A stretch of DNA of 64,000 bases from Cardinalis cardinalis (taxonomy: Eukaryota > Chordata > Aves > Passeriformes > Cardinalidae). Every line of letters begins with the position of its first letter. Position 1 is the stretch's first letter. The position numbers and the translations under genes were made by a program. The notes beneath the pieces were generated by a model. That model was not told the origin of the DNA. It worked only from the letters and a program-made list of their open reading frames with translations, and did no database searches. This document shows, one piece after another, positions 11,948 through 24,527 of this stretch. The stretch lies in the NCBI GenBank assembly GCA_014549065.1, contig JACDOX010000134.1:180972-244971 (forward strand), in the 5' to 3' direction.

Positions 11948-12710
11948 TTAATTTATGTCTTTATTTGACTAAATAGGACAACTGAAAACCGCAGTCGCCA
12001 TTTAATTTGTTAAGAATTGTGCCACAGATATATAGACATAGAAGATACTCATTTGGGGCATGAGAGAAGGTATTTGACTTTCCTGATTCCAAACTTTTCC
12101 TTTTACTCCTCTAATATCTCAAAGATAACCTTTTTTTTGCATGGCTAATGAGCNTGCCAAACCAGAATACCTAAGTACCAGAGCCTACTGCCTAACTGCT
12201 GCCCNGTTTATCCCTGAGGTTAAACATTGTCGTCTATTGCCCCCAGGGCATTTTTTTGCCCCTAACTTTACCAAAAAAAAAAAAAGGGTATGAAATTTTC
12301 TTCCTCCCCAACAAACAATTAACTCAAAATCACATGAGAAATTAACTAACCTCTGTCACGGAAGCACCTTTTCAATATCCTAGCCCAGNCTATTTATTGA
12401 AGCATGCTAAGAAAAAGACTTATCCATTCTGTTGGAAATTGCCCATGGTTCATTTTTATGCAAAGAAAACCTCATCTTCTTTAAAGAAGAAAAATTAATT
12501 ACTAATGAGCATTAAAAAAAACCTGAGAAAAATCATTCAGCTTTAGTAACACATCACTGCATCAACTTTGTCAGAGAATTATGAGTAATTTTCATCAAAG
12601 CTTATTCAAACTTTTGATAGCCTTTCTTGAGAATGTGGTAGAGCTCTGGTGTTAGTGAATAACGCTACTAATGATATTAATACTACTAAGATTATTACCA
12701 ATTTCAATAT

Positions 12711-12745
12711 CAATAACAACAACAACAACAATAGTAATAATAATT
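12711..12745. repeat. (AAC)n/(AAT)n microsatellite
   Basis: Six AAC units are followed by AGTAATAATAATT. It is an imperfect trinucleotide repeat. Confidence 0.85.
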
Positions 12746-13059
12746 AGTATTTGTACCACTTTCATTAGTCCTTATAAATGTCAGTTAAGACTTATGACAC
12801 TCCAGAACTTAANTAATCATTATTTTTTTCTATATTTATCTTTAAAACTGACACTGATTTATTGCTTTGTGAAAGTATCAAGTTTCTCAAGCCCTTTTTC
12901 AGTTTCACTACCAGAGGTTTTGTCATTTTTACTTGGAAAATACTGTGCAGAGAAGGTTAATTACACTGACCATCGTATGGAGCCAATTTAAAAGTGAATC
13001 TTTACCTGAGAATTTTAAGTACCTTTGGAGGGAAAATTGAACATGATTTAGTCATTAAA

Positions 13060-13480
13060 GCTGTTTCTCCCATTTACTGGTAAGCCTGGTGAATACTGTT
13101 CTGTCTGCTCACACCATTAAATTAAAGGATGTGCCTGGACACTGGAAAAGCCTCATCTGTACTTCTAAAGAGTTGGACTCATCCTTGCAGGACATTGCCT
13201 GAGGTCATCTGTCATTTTCCCATGCACCCCTCCCTAAACAGAATTTAAAACAACAGCTGCAATGACAAAGGCCACTCTTGGGGATCATTTAATTTACTAG
13301 TGTGGATGGACCTGTGGAGTCCTTGTTTATATTGTATGAACATAATGTTAACTCCACTAAAAATTGACAGCCTCCCATATGGAAAATAGTGTCTTACAAA
13401 GTTTAAATAAAATTTGGAGTAGCTTGTGATCTGAAACCTGTTTCGGCATGGGGAACAAGGGCTGTGTCAGCTGAAACAGA
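13060..13480. other. Candidate conserved non-coding element
   Basis: This is a high-complexity stretch without repeat identity. It contains several AT-rich homeodomain-like cores (ATTTAATTTA near 13287, ATTAAATTAAA near 13120) and a CAGCTG E-box near 13255. This is weak evidence for regulatory DNA, because such words are common by chance. Confidence 0.18.
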
Positions 13481-15378
13481 CTCCTATATATTTTCTTCTT
13501 TACCACCTCTTAAAGCAGTAGTTGTGGAACTGTTTTAGCATTGTGCTTGNTCTTTAGGATGAGATCCTAAAACCTGCAGCTGGAGATGAGATCAAAGATT
13601 GATGAAGTCCTGGTGTCAGCGGGAGAGACTGTGAACAGCTGGGACCATGCTGGAAGGCATAGGAATATGCTCATTTTATAGAGCAGTCTTTAGCTCCCTA
13701 GTGAATCTNTTCATAAAGATTTTGGAAATGAATGGAGTCATTGCATTGTACTTCATGACTTCCCTTTGGATAGGCTTGGACCTTGTGAGGAATTATACTG
13801 TTCTTGATGCTTGACTTTGTCTATTAAGTCTGTGAAAGGACCAGTCTAATAAAGCTAATATGGGTCACCTGAGTAGGCTCTCATTTGATTAATATGTGAC
13901 TTAAAAGAGGGTGAATTTCATCAAGATTATCTGGCCTACTGGACCAGATAATAACGATGGAAGTAGTCCACGTTTTCAAATCTGGATGGAAATGAAATTA
14001 GTAAGTTACACAAGAATTGTATTCTGACTCAGAGCCAGCTGGTTCTTCTTAGATTTTGGCNGATTCTTACTGGACTACCAGACTTTGAGTTGANTCTAGT
14101 CAACTCCCTGGCTTTTAAAGCTGTTCTTAGGTAATACTGACNGAGAGAGCCTCACCCCGTGTTTACAAAACTACTTTATTCTACTTTACATTCCACTTCT
14201 ATCACCCCATTCCTTCCATTCTCTTTGTGTGATCTGTAAAGCTTACCTAAATAACTATTCAATAACAGTAACTATTCAGAACAATAATTCTGTAAAATAT
14301 CACCCAACCATTATTAACAATTTTAAAATTAGAAATTTACCTGGCTAGTCAAAGTATCAGAAACAGTAAATCTGATATTACCCAGAGAAACACTGTGAGA
14401 AAGGAGAAGGGAATGCCTGTGATCCCCTTTGCTGGTTGCAAATAGTGAAATTAGATCAGATATTTTGCTAAATAGCACGTCAATAGCCTGAAAAACCCAT
14501 AGAGTTAAGAGCCGGCCCAGAATTTCCAGATGAAATGCTAGGAGACCANAGTGCTAGGTGCTAGGAGACCAAATAATTTTCCAGTTGTTTGTGTCTGTGC
14601 TTAGGACTTCTCTTTGGAGACANATCTTCAGTGTTCTGCCCTCCACACACTTGCTTGGTTTCTACCTGCTCCGGCTGTCCCATCTGTTAAGCTTTTATTA
14701 TAAGNTTCTTTGATCCCTAAATCTCATTTAATCATATTCATGTCCACTTCCGTGGATCACTGCATCTTCAGTCTTGAGTCCTTATCTAACAGAACATTCA
14801 AGAGGAAAAATGAAGTCACAGAAGGATAGTTCATATTTCTTTTGTTCTGATAAAGAGTCTCCAGAAATGTCCACAACTGCAGTTTAAAATAAAATACGAT
14901 TATCACACTGGTCAGTGATGTAATTCAGATTTTCTCCGTAATTTTTTTAAGTCTGTTTTGACCAAAAGCAAAATAGTAATTTCTGGTAAGAACTTGATAT
15001 TGAAAATATCACCTTAGAGATGGTTAAAGGAATGCCTTAACATACTAACAGATTAAAAGAAAAAAAAAGTCAATGTGACATCAAGTCTGGTAGAAATGAG
15101 TGAAAGCGAAACAAGAGGACTTATATACCTATTCCTTCCAGATAGTTTCATGCAGTGGGATTTTCTTTGTGTAAATGATTATTTCCTGTGCNTGAACTAA
15201 GTAACTAATTAGATGTAGAACCTCATCCTCTCTGTTGTAATTGTGGTCTTTTCAGTTATTCCTACCCAGTAGTAAAGAACTTCATCACACTTTTCCCCCT
15301 CTGATAATCTATGCAAAGAAGAAAAAGGAAAGAAAAATAAAAGCAAGAACAAAATAGGACGACGTAAGTTTTTTTCAT

Positions 15379-15443
15379 TATTAGATAAGCGAAGAAAAAA
15401 AGGAAAAAACCTATTAGATAAGCGAAGAAAAAAAGGAAAAAAC
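15379..15443. repeat. 33-bp direct tandem duplication
   Basis: Two adjacent copies of a 33-base unit start at 15379 and 15412. The unit opens TATTAGATAAGCGAAG and ends in an A-rich GGAAAAAAC stretch. The copies are identical over 32 bases, which points to a recent duplication by slippage or unequal exchange. Confidence 0.92.
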
Positions 15444-15966
15444 TTTTAAAGGCATCCATAGTATAGTGGATGAAAATTTGAGAGTAATTGAAAAAAATAG
15501 TAATGCTGAATGCTGGCAGAGCAAAGTGACAAAGAGGAAAAATGAAAGGTTAGAAAGAATGGGCCCAGCAACAGGAAAGTTTCAGAATGCTAAATTCTAG
15601 TTGAATTATGAGCTCTGGGTGTCCCCGTCCCTTCACTGAAGTTATTACAGTCATGAACACTCTGTGCTTTGAAATTAAATATTGGTAAATCTAATTGTCT
15701 CCTGTGAAGTGGAACCTAGAATTACTATATCTAAAAGCTGCGGATCAGGGAAGGAGGAGGGGGAAGAATTGGATCTGTAGCCCATAAACAATGCTCTTTT
15801 GAGANGCTGAAGAAGCCTCTAAGACACGTCTTCTCCCAACAACCTTCTCTGTCAGGCGGCCAGTGAGGAGAAGAAGAATTATGGTCCATTTTAGCACATA
15901 GCACTTTTTTTTTTAAGTGATCCCTAGGCATATTGAAGACATTTCTGCATCCCTTCAACACAGGCC

Positions 15967-16007
15967 CACACACACACAAAGACCCAGACACACCCACACA
16001 CACTCTT
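15967..16007. repeat. (CA)n microsatellite
   Basis: Interrupted CA repeats (CACACACACACA, then AAGACCCAGACACACCCACACACAC) cover about 40 bases. Confidence 0.85.
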
Positions 16008-17989
16008 CAACTGTCCATTTTCTAACTCTTCTCATCCTGGGCACATTTCAAAGAACCCACCAGACTCTCGTGCTTCAGTCCATGTCTCAGACACCTGAAG
16101 TGAAGATGCTGCGACTCTGTGTTACAGCAGCAAAGATCTGCACACCTGAATTTTAGTATCTTTGCAAGTCAGTTTTTTGGGGTGTTTTGCCTCAGATCTC
16201 CTCGTTAACTAATTTTGGTTGGGTGACTTTTAAGAATCCTCTATGACTATGTTTTCCTGATAGCTGTACGCAGTATTCAGATGGAAATATGAGCACTGAA
16301 AATTCCACAGTATTTCACCATTTTAGTGCTGAGTGTCACGATATCTGTTTGAACTGAATATCTTGATTTCATCTGGAACTCACTCTCGACTGGGAATTAG
16401 GAGCCAAAAGGTTTTTAAAATTTTGGCTTTTAATCTTAAAAAGAAAAAAGGATTGCTTTTTTTCCTTTTCAGNGTTGCAATAATTACCTTTCAGACCCTT
16501 TGCCACCACATTGGCCCCTCCAGCCTAGAGCCTGGGCTTTGTGGAAGTATAAAGGAGAAAAAAGATAGCAGGAGAGCACATAGAGAGGTCATCAAAGACA
16601 ACTTTACATGCTGAGATCCATCCAACCCAACCAATAAAATGTGGGGAGAAAACGTAAAAGCGACACATATTTACTTGTGCTTTGTATTGTCTTGAAGCAA
16701 CTTCTCTAGAGTCAAGGGAACCTTTTTCCCCTCCTGCAAAAAAACAGGGCTGCTTCCAACAGAAAAGAAGACATAACATATTTACATGAGATTACAAAGT
16801 GTTTCTGAAGTTCATAGTAAATTTGAGNCTGCGGAGGGGGAACCCAGGGGAAAACCTGTTACTTTATGTCCTTCCTGAAGCATAAAATTCAGCAAAAATT
16901 CAATACTGCTGTCAAATGCCAAATAGGCAGGTCGATATGTTAAACAGGAAGTAGTGACACTTCTAAAGAAATAGGCCAAAGCTTACAGCCAGGCTGAGAT
17001 ATAAACTCTAATGATTTCACACTTTCATTCTTAGTCCACGTGTTTTCTGACTGAGAAATGAAAAGTGCAGAATTTACAGCCTCCTCTGATGGGATATTCA
17101 AGGGTACAATTTCATACTGCAGCTCTTTCACTCTATTTCAATGCTTGTTATGTTCATTTCATTCTTATTAGAGATGAATGGAAAGCTAAAACCCTCACTG
17201 ACAATACATCAAATANGTGAATGGGCAAGACAATCAAGTTTCCTGAATTTTGATATCAGATATACACATGAGCAATTCTACCTGTTCCTTCTGCTAAACC
17301 AGATATTGAATACGTCCTTGTTTTAAAAGACATTCACAAATTAACCTGTTCTGGCCCAAGCCTGAAACTCATAAAATATCCTTGACCTTTTCAGATTTAT
17401 TTCTGTTCAGAAGCAATTCAGAAGTTCTGAAAAGTTTGCTGCCTACAGAATTAATAGAGCACTTGAAATACAATGAAATCTGCAATATTAAGGCAAGACT
17501 GCTCCTCTTCCTTTTTTTGTTCATACTAGGCCTGTATTTGTACGTACAGTTAGATCTACAAGACTAGTACTGCTTCTTACTGAATTCACACAGCAATTAT
17601 TAAAGTGCTGTGCATTTAAACAGAAATGAACAATTGTTCCAAAATCTTGTAGTATGAAATGAGGCTCTCCTATATTCTTTTAAAAGACCTTCCCATCCCA
17701 ATAATGTACCGATCCTATAAATATTATCAGAACTAAGTCCATCTNCATCTTAAAGACTCAAGATGGGGCAGCAATCATCTCAATAAGATCACTTTAGAGG
17801 TAGGGAGGGCTTGAAAACATATAACTGTTCTCAATTCATCAGCTACGGTTTGCAGCAAAACGTAAAGTAGATGACCCCTTACTCCGACTGCCTTGTAGGA
17901 GGCTAATTTTTCGAGTACATGAAATTCTGCACAAGTCCCTTTCATGAAATGATGCTGCTAGACTGGATTGNATCATCCCAAATGTTTGC

Positions 17990-18440
17990 TACACTAATAG
18001 GCCTCATAATACACCGGGAGTACAGTGCATTGATGCAGATTAACAATATAAAAAGTTAAGCTAGGTTTTATATTAGCATTATTCTTAATGCTAATGTAAT
18101 GCCAAACCACTAAGGCAGCATTGTTGGAGTGTTAGTACTGTAGATTGTAACGACAAAAGGAATTAGATGGGTTTTCTATGTTAAATCAATCATTAAGTGG
18201 TGGTATAATTATTTGCTGTTTGTAAAGCTCTTTTTTCCCCCTATTGTAAAATTGACAGTGTACGAAAGTAATTGCACTGTTTTCATTTCAGCAGGGCTCC
18301 TTTAGATTAGAGTTGGGGAGGAAAGATGTGGCACTCCTAATCCTTTTGACATTTCAGGAGGAATGCATGAGTAATATTGCATAGCCATGTAATTAATCAG
18401 CCTGGGTATTTGCGGTCTACAAAGCATGTATTTCTACTTG
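17990..18440. promoter_or_regulatory. Candidate conserved regulatory element
   Basis: About 450 bases have no repeat identity and are dense in developmental transcription-factor-like words: GTAATTAATC near 18390, AATCAATCATTAA near 18185, ATAATTATTTG near 18205, and a perfect 9-bp inverted repeat at 18073-18094. It reads like vertebrate conserved non-coding sequence. No translation is sensible. Regulatory function is an inference from composition and word content only. Confidence 0.3.
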
Positions 18441-18821
18441 CATTAGGATGGGAAGGGTGAATGGTGGGTGGGAGAGTTTCTGCATTCTGCCTTTCCACTG
18501 TTTTAATTACAGTGGGACATTGTCTTCAGTAATTTCCTTTGTCAACTTTGTGTGTGCCTTGCATGTTAAGATCATGGCTAGAAAACTCTCAGTTGAAATA
18601 TCTTAAATTGGAATAGAGAAATTTGCTTGTTAGTAAACTTAGGTTTTTATCCTTGATATATTGGCCATCACAAAAGATTTATGGAAACTAGATTAGGGGT
18701 TCTATCTGTGGAATACTGAGGTTTCTTTAGGGAATTAGGGGTGTCAGCTGGACATTTTGTATCTTTCTTTTGAAATAAGATAAGATTAGCTCTTGTGAGG
18801 TTACACAAGAACATGAACTTC

Positions 18822-19040
18822 TTTTTTTCCTTCCTTCCTTCCTTCCTTCCTTCCTTCCTTCCTTCCTTCCTTCCTTCCTTCCCTCCTTCCTTCTGCCACT
18901 TCCTTCCTTCCTTCCCTCCCTCCCCTTCCCACTCCCTTCCACCTTTCCTTTTTTTCCCCTCTCTCCATGATCCATTCCATCATCCCCTCTTCTCCCTTTT
19001 CCTTCTTTTCTTCCTTTCTTCCTCCCTTCTCTTTCATCTC
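18822..19040. repeat. Long polypyrimidine tract, (TTCC)n
   Basis: About 220 bases on the plus strand are almost purely C and T. The start is about 15 near-perfect TTCC units (18827-18880), followed by degenerate TTCC/CCCTCC units and a short purine-containing interruption around 18965-18985. The minus strand is a (GGAA)n purine tract. Frames read through it as poly-serine/proline/phenylalanine or poly-glycine/arginine/glutamate strings and are not genes. Confidence 0.95.
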
Positions 19041-21104
19041 AATTTTCAATAAAAGTGAAATACATCTTTTAGATCACAAAATAACGCCTACATTTGGTAT
19101 CCAGAGCAGAAATGGAAACTATTTAAACCACATTTAAGAATAATACTAACTCTTCTTGTAATGGTAGCAGCAAATAGAATATACTTATTTTTACGAAGGG
19201 GCACACATTATTTTTTCTAGAGCAGTGATAAGACAGAAGTGGAAGCTGGGAATTACTGAGATCTTGCACTCCTAATGGGAATAAACCAGTAAGTCACTGA
19301 GGGAAAAAAAAAAATCATATTTTTCCTTGAAGGGCTCTTGCACCAGGTGTGCTTTTTAAAATATATAAGGCAACATTCCGTAGAAAGAGATGTTTCCTCA
19401 CAGAGAAAATCACCCTGAGATCTACCACACCTCTAATCTTCAAATGTGCTCTCTCTTACCCGCTGAGGTAACGTTAGCNATATCAGCTGACTTGCTCCTT
19501 TGCTGTAACACTACCAGTCCTAGTGAAATGAAGGCTGCAATATAAGGATTGAATCCTTATGAACGTCATGAGGAGCAGAATATGCTACTTTTTCTGTAGT
19601 GCTAGGCACTACACAGTTTGTGACACATCCAGAGTTTGGGACAGAACGTTGTTCGGAAATCACAGCTATCATGAACATCAATTAAGAAGTTATAAATAAG
19701 CATATGCTTTGTGGTGTACTGTAGACACAAAAAATGTTGGAAAGCTCCATGCTGCATTATGATATCTAAGGAATTGAGAGATGGGGAGGGAAAAAAAAAA
19801 AAAGAAAAAAAATCATTCCTTAACCAATTCTACATCTTTATAACCTAGTTTATTTTACCCAATAACATATTCTCAAGGGGATATTTCAAAATGTGTATAT
19901 GAAGGTACATTCTGTGACANATTAAGCTCTGAACTGGACTTCCAAAACTCACATCAAGAGACTTATTAAACTTCATATAGCCTTTGGTTCTGTTATATAA
20001 ATATTANGTCTTTCTTCCTTGTACTAGGCTTAGATGGTTTTCTGTTGCTTTTATGTTTCTGTTCTCAAAATTTTTAAATGGATGCCAAAAATAATAATTT
20101 GTGTGTCTGGTACATATTGATATTTTTTGGTACATTTTCTCTAAAGATAAGCAGATGGGGGGTTATTAAAGTTTATAAAACTATATGTTTTAAAGAAATA
20201 GAGTATGAAGGCAGCTTGAAAAGTCATGCTGAGCTGGCCTCCTTTTTAACTGGTTCAGAACCATGATTCATGAATTGCTGGTAACATTTTAAGTTTAAGG
20301 TTTCTTATGGTCTTAATAAATTAATTGAGCTGTTTCAGATGCTTTTCCTCACTTTCATTTACTTCAGAAACAAATAACTGCCAAGCTATCCACCTTCAAT
20401 TGAAGTCAAACAGTTGAATCATGAAAAAAATAGAAAATCTGTTAAAAATTCTTTCTTACACAAATGACAGCTGAGAAAATTCACCCTGGATTGTCACTCA
20501 TCTTTAATTCCACATATCAAGTCCATAAGACGGCAATCAAATTCNGTCTGTCCTTCTGTCTGCCTGTCTGTGAATATCTCTGTCCACATTACGAGTGCNG
20601 CAGCTGAGAGAGAATCACAAGTCATATTCTAAGAAGGTGTTTCTGTTCTCTCACCCTGAGTACAACTGCACTTTTAAGGAAGCACTTGAAGGCTCCATGA
20701 GCTTTAGGAGGAGAAGGACTGAAGGGCATGCTGGGCACGCAGCAATAAAAATATGCCAAAACCCACTAGAACCCATTGTGGTGGCTCCTTGCTCTAACTC
20801 CTCTGAAAGCATGTTCAGGGTGGCTTATTTCACAGCCATCACTGAGGTTGTTGCTGGCACACTGCTCATCCATTTTGTTGCTACCACTGTACAATATACT
20901 TCTAATGAGAAGTCAAAATTCATCGTCAAGTGAGGTGTATCAGGTGTTGGACATGATTATTCTAGTCCTAAATATGCACATAAAACCTTGACCTGGGACT
21001 CCCACTGAGAGGGGGTAGAGGAACGAAAAAGAGATAATCTACTGATTTTTCACAGATGTCATTGAGAAAGGTGAGAGNGACTTTTTTGTAAAATTCTGGC
21101 TTAA
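19041..21104. other. Unique non-coding sequence
   Basis: AT-rich anonymous DNA leads up to the LTR. The 112-codon frame at 20595-20933 has no recognisable domain, starts at an ambiguous codon, and shows no splice context. Confidence 0.5.
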
Positions 21105-22897
21105 AACATTGTAGCGGGTTTAGTGCTGGCCAAATGCTAACNAACCCAGTAGAATTATTTATTAATTTCTTCCTACGACATCTAGATTAGGAGGAGGGCA
21201 AAACAGGCTCAAAATTTTAAGGGCTAGTAAAAAAGTTTTAGTAACACAATTAAAAGAAAAAAATAAGAAATAAGAATAAACCTTCAGAATATGTCTCCTC
21301 CCCGCAAACCCTCTGTTCCTTCCCACTGACAATGTAGAGAGACCAAACCTGGGACTTTCAGCCAGTTTACCACCTCTAAAATAGTCTTTCTTCAGTCCAC
21401 TTAGGGAGAGGAGTCTCTCTCTTGCTGTGCCATGGGGACTTCCCCACAACAAACAGTTCTCCCATGGCTTCAATGTCACAGTGAATCAGCCGCCAGGGAA
21501 GAAAAATCTGTTTGCAGTGTGAAAGTCTTGCAGCTTTCTCGAAGCTGCTTTCATGGGCTATGGGGTACTATTTTAAGAATGAGCTGCTAGTATCATAAAA
21601 ACAAAAGTTCTCTTATCACTGGGAACGGAGGTTTTTCTTCTTCTATCCCTGTGTCACTTCTCTCTGTCCAAGCTTCTCATTGGGTCACAGCTTTNCAGCA
21701 CGCACACGCTCCAGCACAAGCCCTTTTCACATGGGCTGCAGGTGAGTGCTGCATCCCCCCATGCACTTCATGAATTACAGGGAAAAAACAGAGCNTGAGA
21801 TCAAAAATATATCAAAAATATGGCTTCACCAAATTCACACAACAATTTCAGCCAAAGACTGAGGCATCTTCTCAATCCCCTCCTATCTAGAATCTGACTC
21901 CTTCTTTACTGACCTCGGTGTCCTATGTTGTTTCCTCTACGTGTCTTCACCACTTCTTTTTCCTGGTTCAGGAGAGAACTGGTGTTCGGAGGTTTGTAGG
22001 TCCATTTGTTTTCAAGCTTTATCAGTTGAAACAGTTTTTTCTGAACTTCCGCAACGCTGGAAACTCGATCTCACCCAGACCCTGCACTGCAGACATCCCT
22101 CGCTGCGCCTCTCGCTGCTGCTCACGCGGCCCCTGCCGTGCGAGCCGCGCTGGCCGCCGGCTCCACTCAGCGCTTCTCTTCATGCAGAACGCCGAAAACA
22201 AGAAAAGCTTCTGCTGCTGTTTTTGTCTGTCTGTCCACAGCATGGCTCACTGGAAGTGCCTAAATAAAGTTCATTGCAAGCTGTGCCGAGGCAGCCACGG
22301 CCGCACAGTCCTGGCCATGTGGCCATTCCGGGACAAGGCCATTGGCAGCCACTCCTGGCCCCGGCTGTTGCTGGTCTCNGGGACATCCCCAGTGCTGGCC
22401 ATGGGGCCATCCCCAGCACTGGTCCTGGGGGAAAACGAAGCTCATTTGTAAGCCATGCTGAGACAGCCTCAGCCACACAGCACTGTCTGGGCTGCCCTGN
22501 TTCTGACCGTGCAGCCTGCGTGGTTGCTCACAGTGTGGGGACAGTCCTGGTGGCACGGCCCAGCAGNGGCAGAAATCTCAGCTGAGCGCCAGCCCAGCCC
22601 AGCTGCACAGGCCGGGCCCAGCCAGGCCCAGCCCAACTCAGCCACGTGGACCCAGAACACCCAACCACTACTTCGAAAGCCCAAAGCCTTTTGAGAGCCT
22701 TCCCGGCCTTTCCTCGCTTTTAAACGTGCTTTTCCACAGAGGTGTGTTCAACTCCTTCGAGTGGTTTAACCAGGTGTCAATCTTCGAATCTAGCCAGCTG
22801 ATTGGCTCTTCAAAACTAGGCTGCTCCACTAGGTCCCACCCCCCAGGGAACCAGCCCCTCAACTGGAAACCGGACTTTGTTAAACCATGACAAACAT
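21105..22897 (-). mobile_element. Solo LTR, ERVL-like, 1,783 bp, with 5-bp target duplication
   Basis: The LTR proper spans 21110-22892. It is flanked by the direct repeat AACAT at 21105-21109 and at 22893-22897, a perfect 5-bp target duplication of the kind left by ERVL/class III elements. Read on the minus strand it starts TGTCATGGTTTAAC and ends CCCGCTACA, giving the canonical TG...CA termini. A TATA-like TTTAAAAGC lies near 22715. An AATAAA polyadenylation signal lies at 21158-21163 (minus), about 50 bases from the 3' end. No internal gag, pol or env sequence is present, so it is a solo LTR left by recombination. The middle (about 22090-22650) is GC- and CpG-rich, unlike the AT-rich surroundings. 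Frames inside it (for example 21918-22451) are not retroviral genes. Confidence 0.88.
22590..22645. repeat. CCCAG-type short repeat within the LTR
   Basis: Degenerate GCCCAGCC units occur in the GC-rich part of the LTR. This is a local simple-sequence expansion. Confidence 0.6.
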
Positions 22898-24527
22898 CTC
22901 TATAACGCTGAAAAGTATATCTAGACCCCTAAAATTCAAATTGAATATGGGATTGATTTCAGAATTGCAGTTTAATAGCAATATGGGCAAAATTCCCAAT
23001 GTTTTATATGAGAAATCATTCAGGTAGTCCTATTTAAAAGTTTAACTATTCTTTAAGTCAAATTTAAGATCTCTAATTACAAAATAGAGAGATTCTTGTA
23101 AATAGAAGCTTTAGCATATTGAATATAAGTGGCTTGTCCAATAATTAAAGGAAAGGTCCTGGAAAAATCTGCTTGTGTTACTTAGACCNTCAATGAGTCA
23201 CAGCACAGAAGGGAGTTGTTTGCTTGATTTTGTTTGGTTGGTTTTCTGGGGTTTTAGGGTTTGTTTGTTTTGCTTTGCTTTGCTTTTGTTTGGTTCATTT
23301 GTTTATTTTTCCCATGGCAAGAAAATATTAGTATNAACACATGGAAAGGTAAAGATCAGAAAATAATCTAGCAAAAATAAAAAGGTAACCAAGAATACAC
23401 TTCATACTTCCAAGACTTTGTTTTACACAAAACCTGTCATCTGCATCCTAATCATTAACCTACTTCACTCTGTCTTGAACTGATACCTTAGTCTNTGCGG
23501 TTTATCCACAAAAACTTAAATAGAGTATAATTTTTATGGAGTATCTGTTTCTACAAGAAACTCATTGTGGCTTGAAGTACCTACACTTAGAATCTTAAGT
23601 ATTGAGGGTAAAGAACTGAGCAGCAGTATGCTCTGAGTTATGGGCCAGTGAAAGACTAAAACATGTTTTGCTGTAGTGTTAAAATGTAGTCTTGAAATCC
23701 AAATCCCTGTCTTCACTTCTGCTTCCTCATGGAAATCCCAGGAAATTCTTACTTATTCACCAAGTTGGACGATGAGATGCTGAGAGAGTTTTACCTGTCA
23801 AAGGGGTGGTAGAATGCAAGCCAAACACAGAAAACAAGAAGTACTGTGCTTGGAAGGGAATATTAGCAAGTAGCTAAGGAATTCTTAAAATAAAATATGT
23901 AGGGAAATATGTAATTCANATAGGGAAAAAGTGCACTCATGTTCATCAATGGAACAATTCTGCTTTAGTCTACCCTATTCTTGGTGGTATTCTTGTTTCA
24001 TCCAGACAAAATTCTCTTTCCTAAAATATTGATAAGTGGATGAAATTTTTTTCAGTGCAAGGCAACACATAAGATAAAATTATTATTAAAAATATAGTGT
24101 ATAATACGCATAATATATATGTAAGTATTAAAATATTACAAAATGGTTATCCCAGATATAATATCAATAAAATTATTGTCCAACATGCCAGAAAAACTCC
24201 AGCTTTTATCAATTAACTTAAACAAATGGACATATNTANTATTAGGATTTTCTCATTCACCTTNTTGCATAAAGTACATTATCAAATGGCACATCACTGC
24301 ATAACATAGAAAGAATATTCTAGAAACTTAAAGAAAGCGTGTTCTTTTGTATTAAAGTCCCTAGGCAATTTCTGATTCCTAGCTATAATTATNNATTATA
24401 TTCTGGAGTNGTTGTGGTCACTATGTGTTAAGAGCACTGCATGGTTAGATATCTCNAGTTTTGGCCAGTGTTTTCCCCAAAGTATAGCTGAAAATTTAAA
24501 CTTGTTTGATATNCTTGAAAAACACTT
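22898..24527. other. Unique AT-rich sequence
   Basis: No gene is seen. A G/T-rich block at 23222-23309 and a cluster of ambiguous bases at 24238-24513 are the only notable features. Confidence 0.55.
23222..23309. repeat. T/G-rich low-complexity block
   Basis: The plus strand consists of TTTGG, TTTTG and TTTGC words, including three consecutive TTTGC units near 23268-23285. Confidence 0.8.

Larger units (their letters stand above)
11253..18821. other. Unique non-coding sequence with short simple repeats
   Basis: No gene is found in this 7.5-kb stretch. Frames here (for example 12671-12991, 15731-16003 and 16333-16614) translate simple repeats or anonymous sequence. Microsatellites, a tandem duplication and candidate conserved blocks are listed individually. 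Confidence 0.5.

Noticed and set aside
18727..19052. Frames encoding serine/proline/phenylalanine or glycine/arginine/glutamate strings
   Set aside because: They are translations of the TTCC microsatellite on both strands.
21918..22694. Overlapping frames of 70-177 codons on both strands
   Set aside because: They lie in the GC-rich core of a solo LTR, where stops are scarce. None resembles a retroviral protein.
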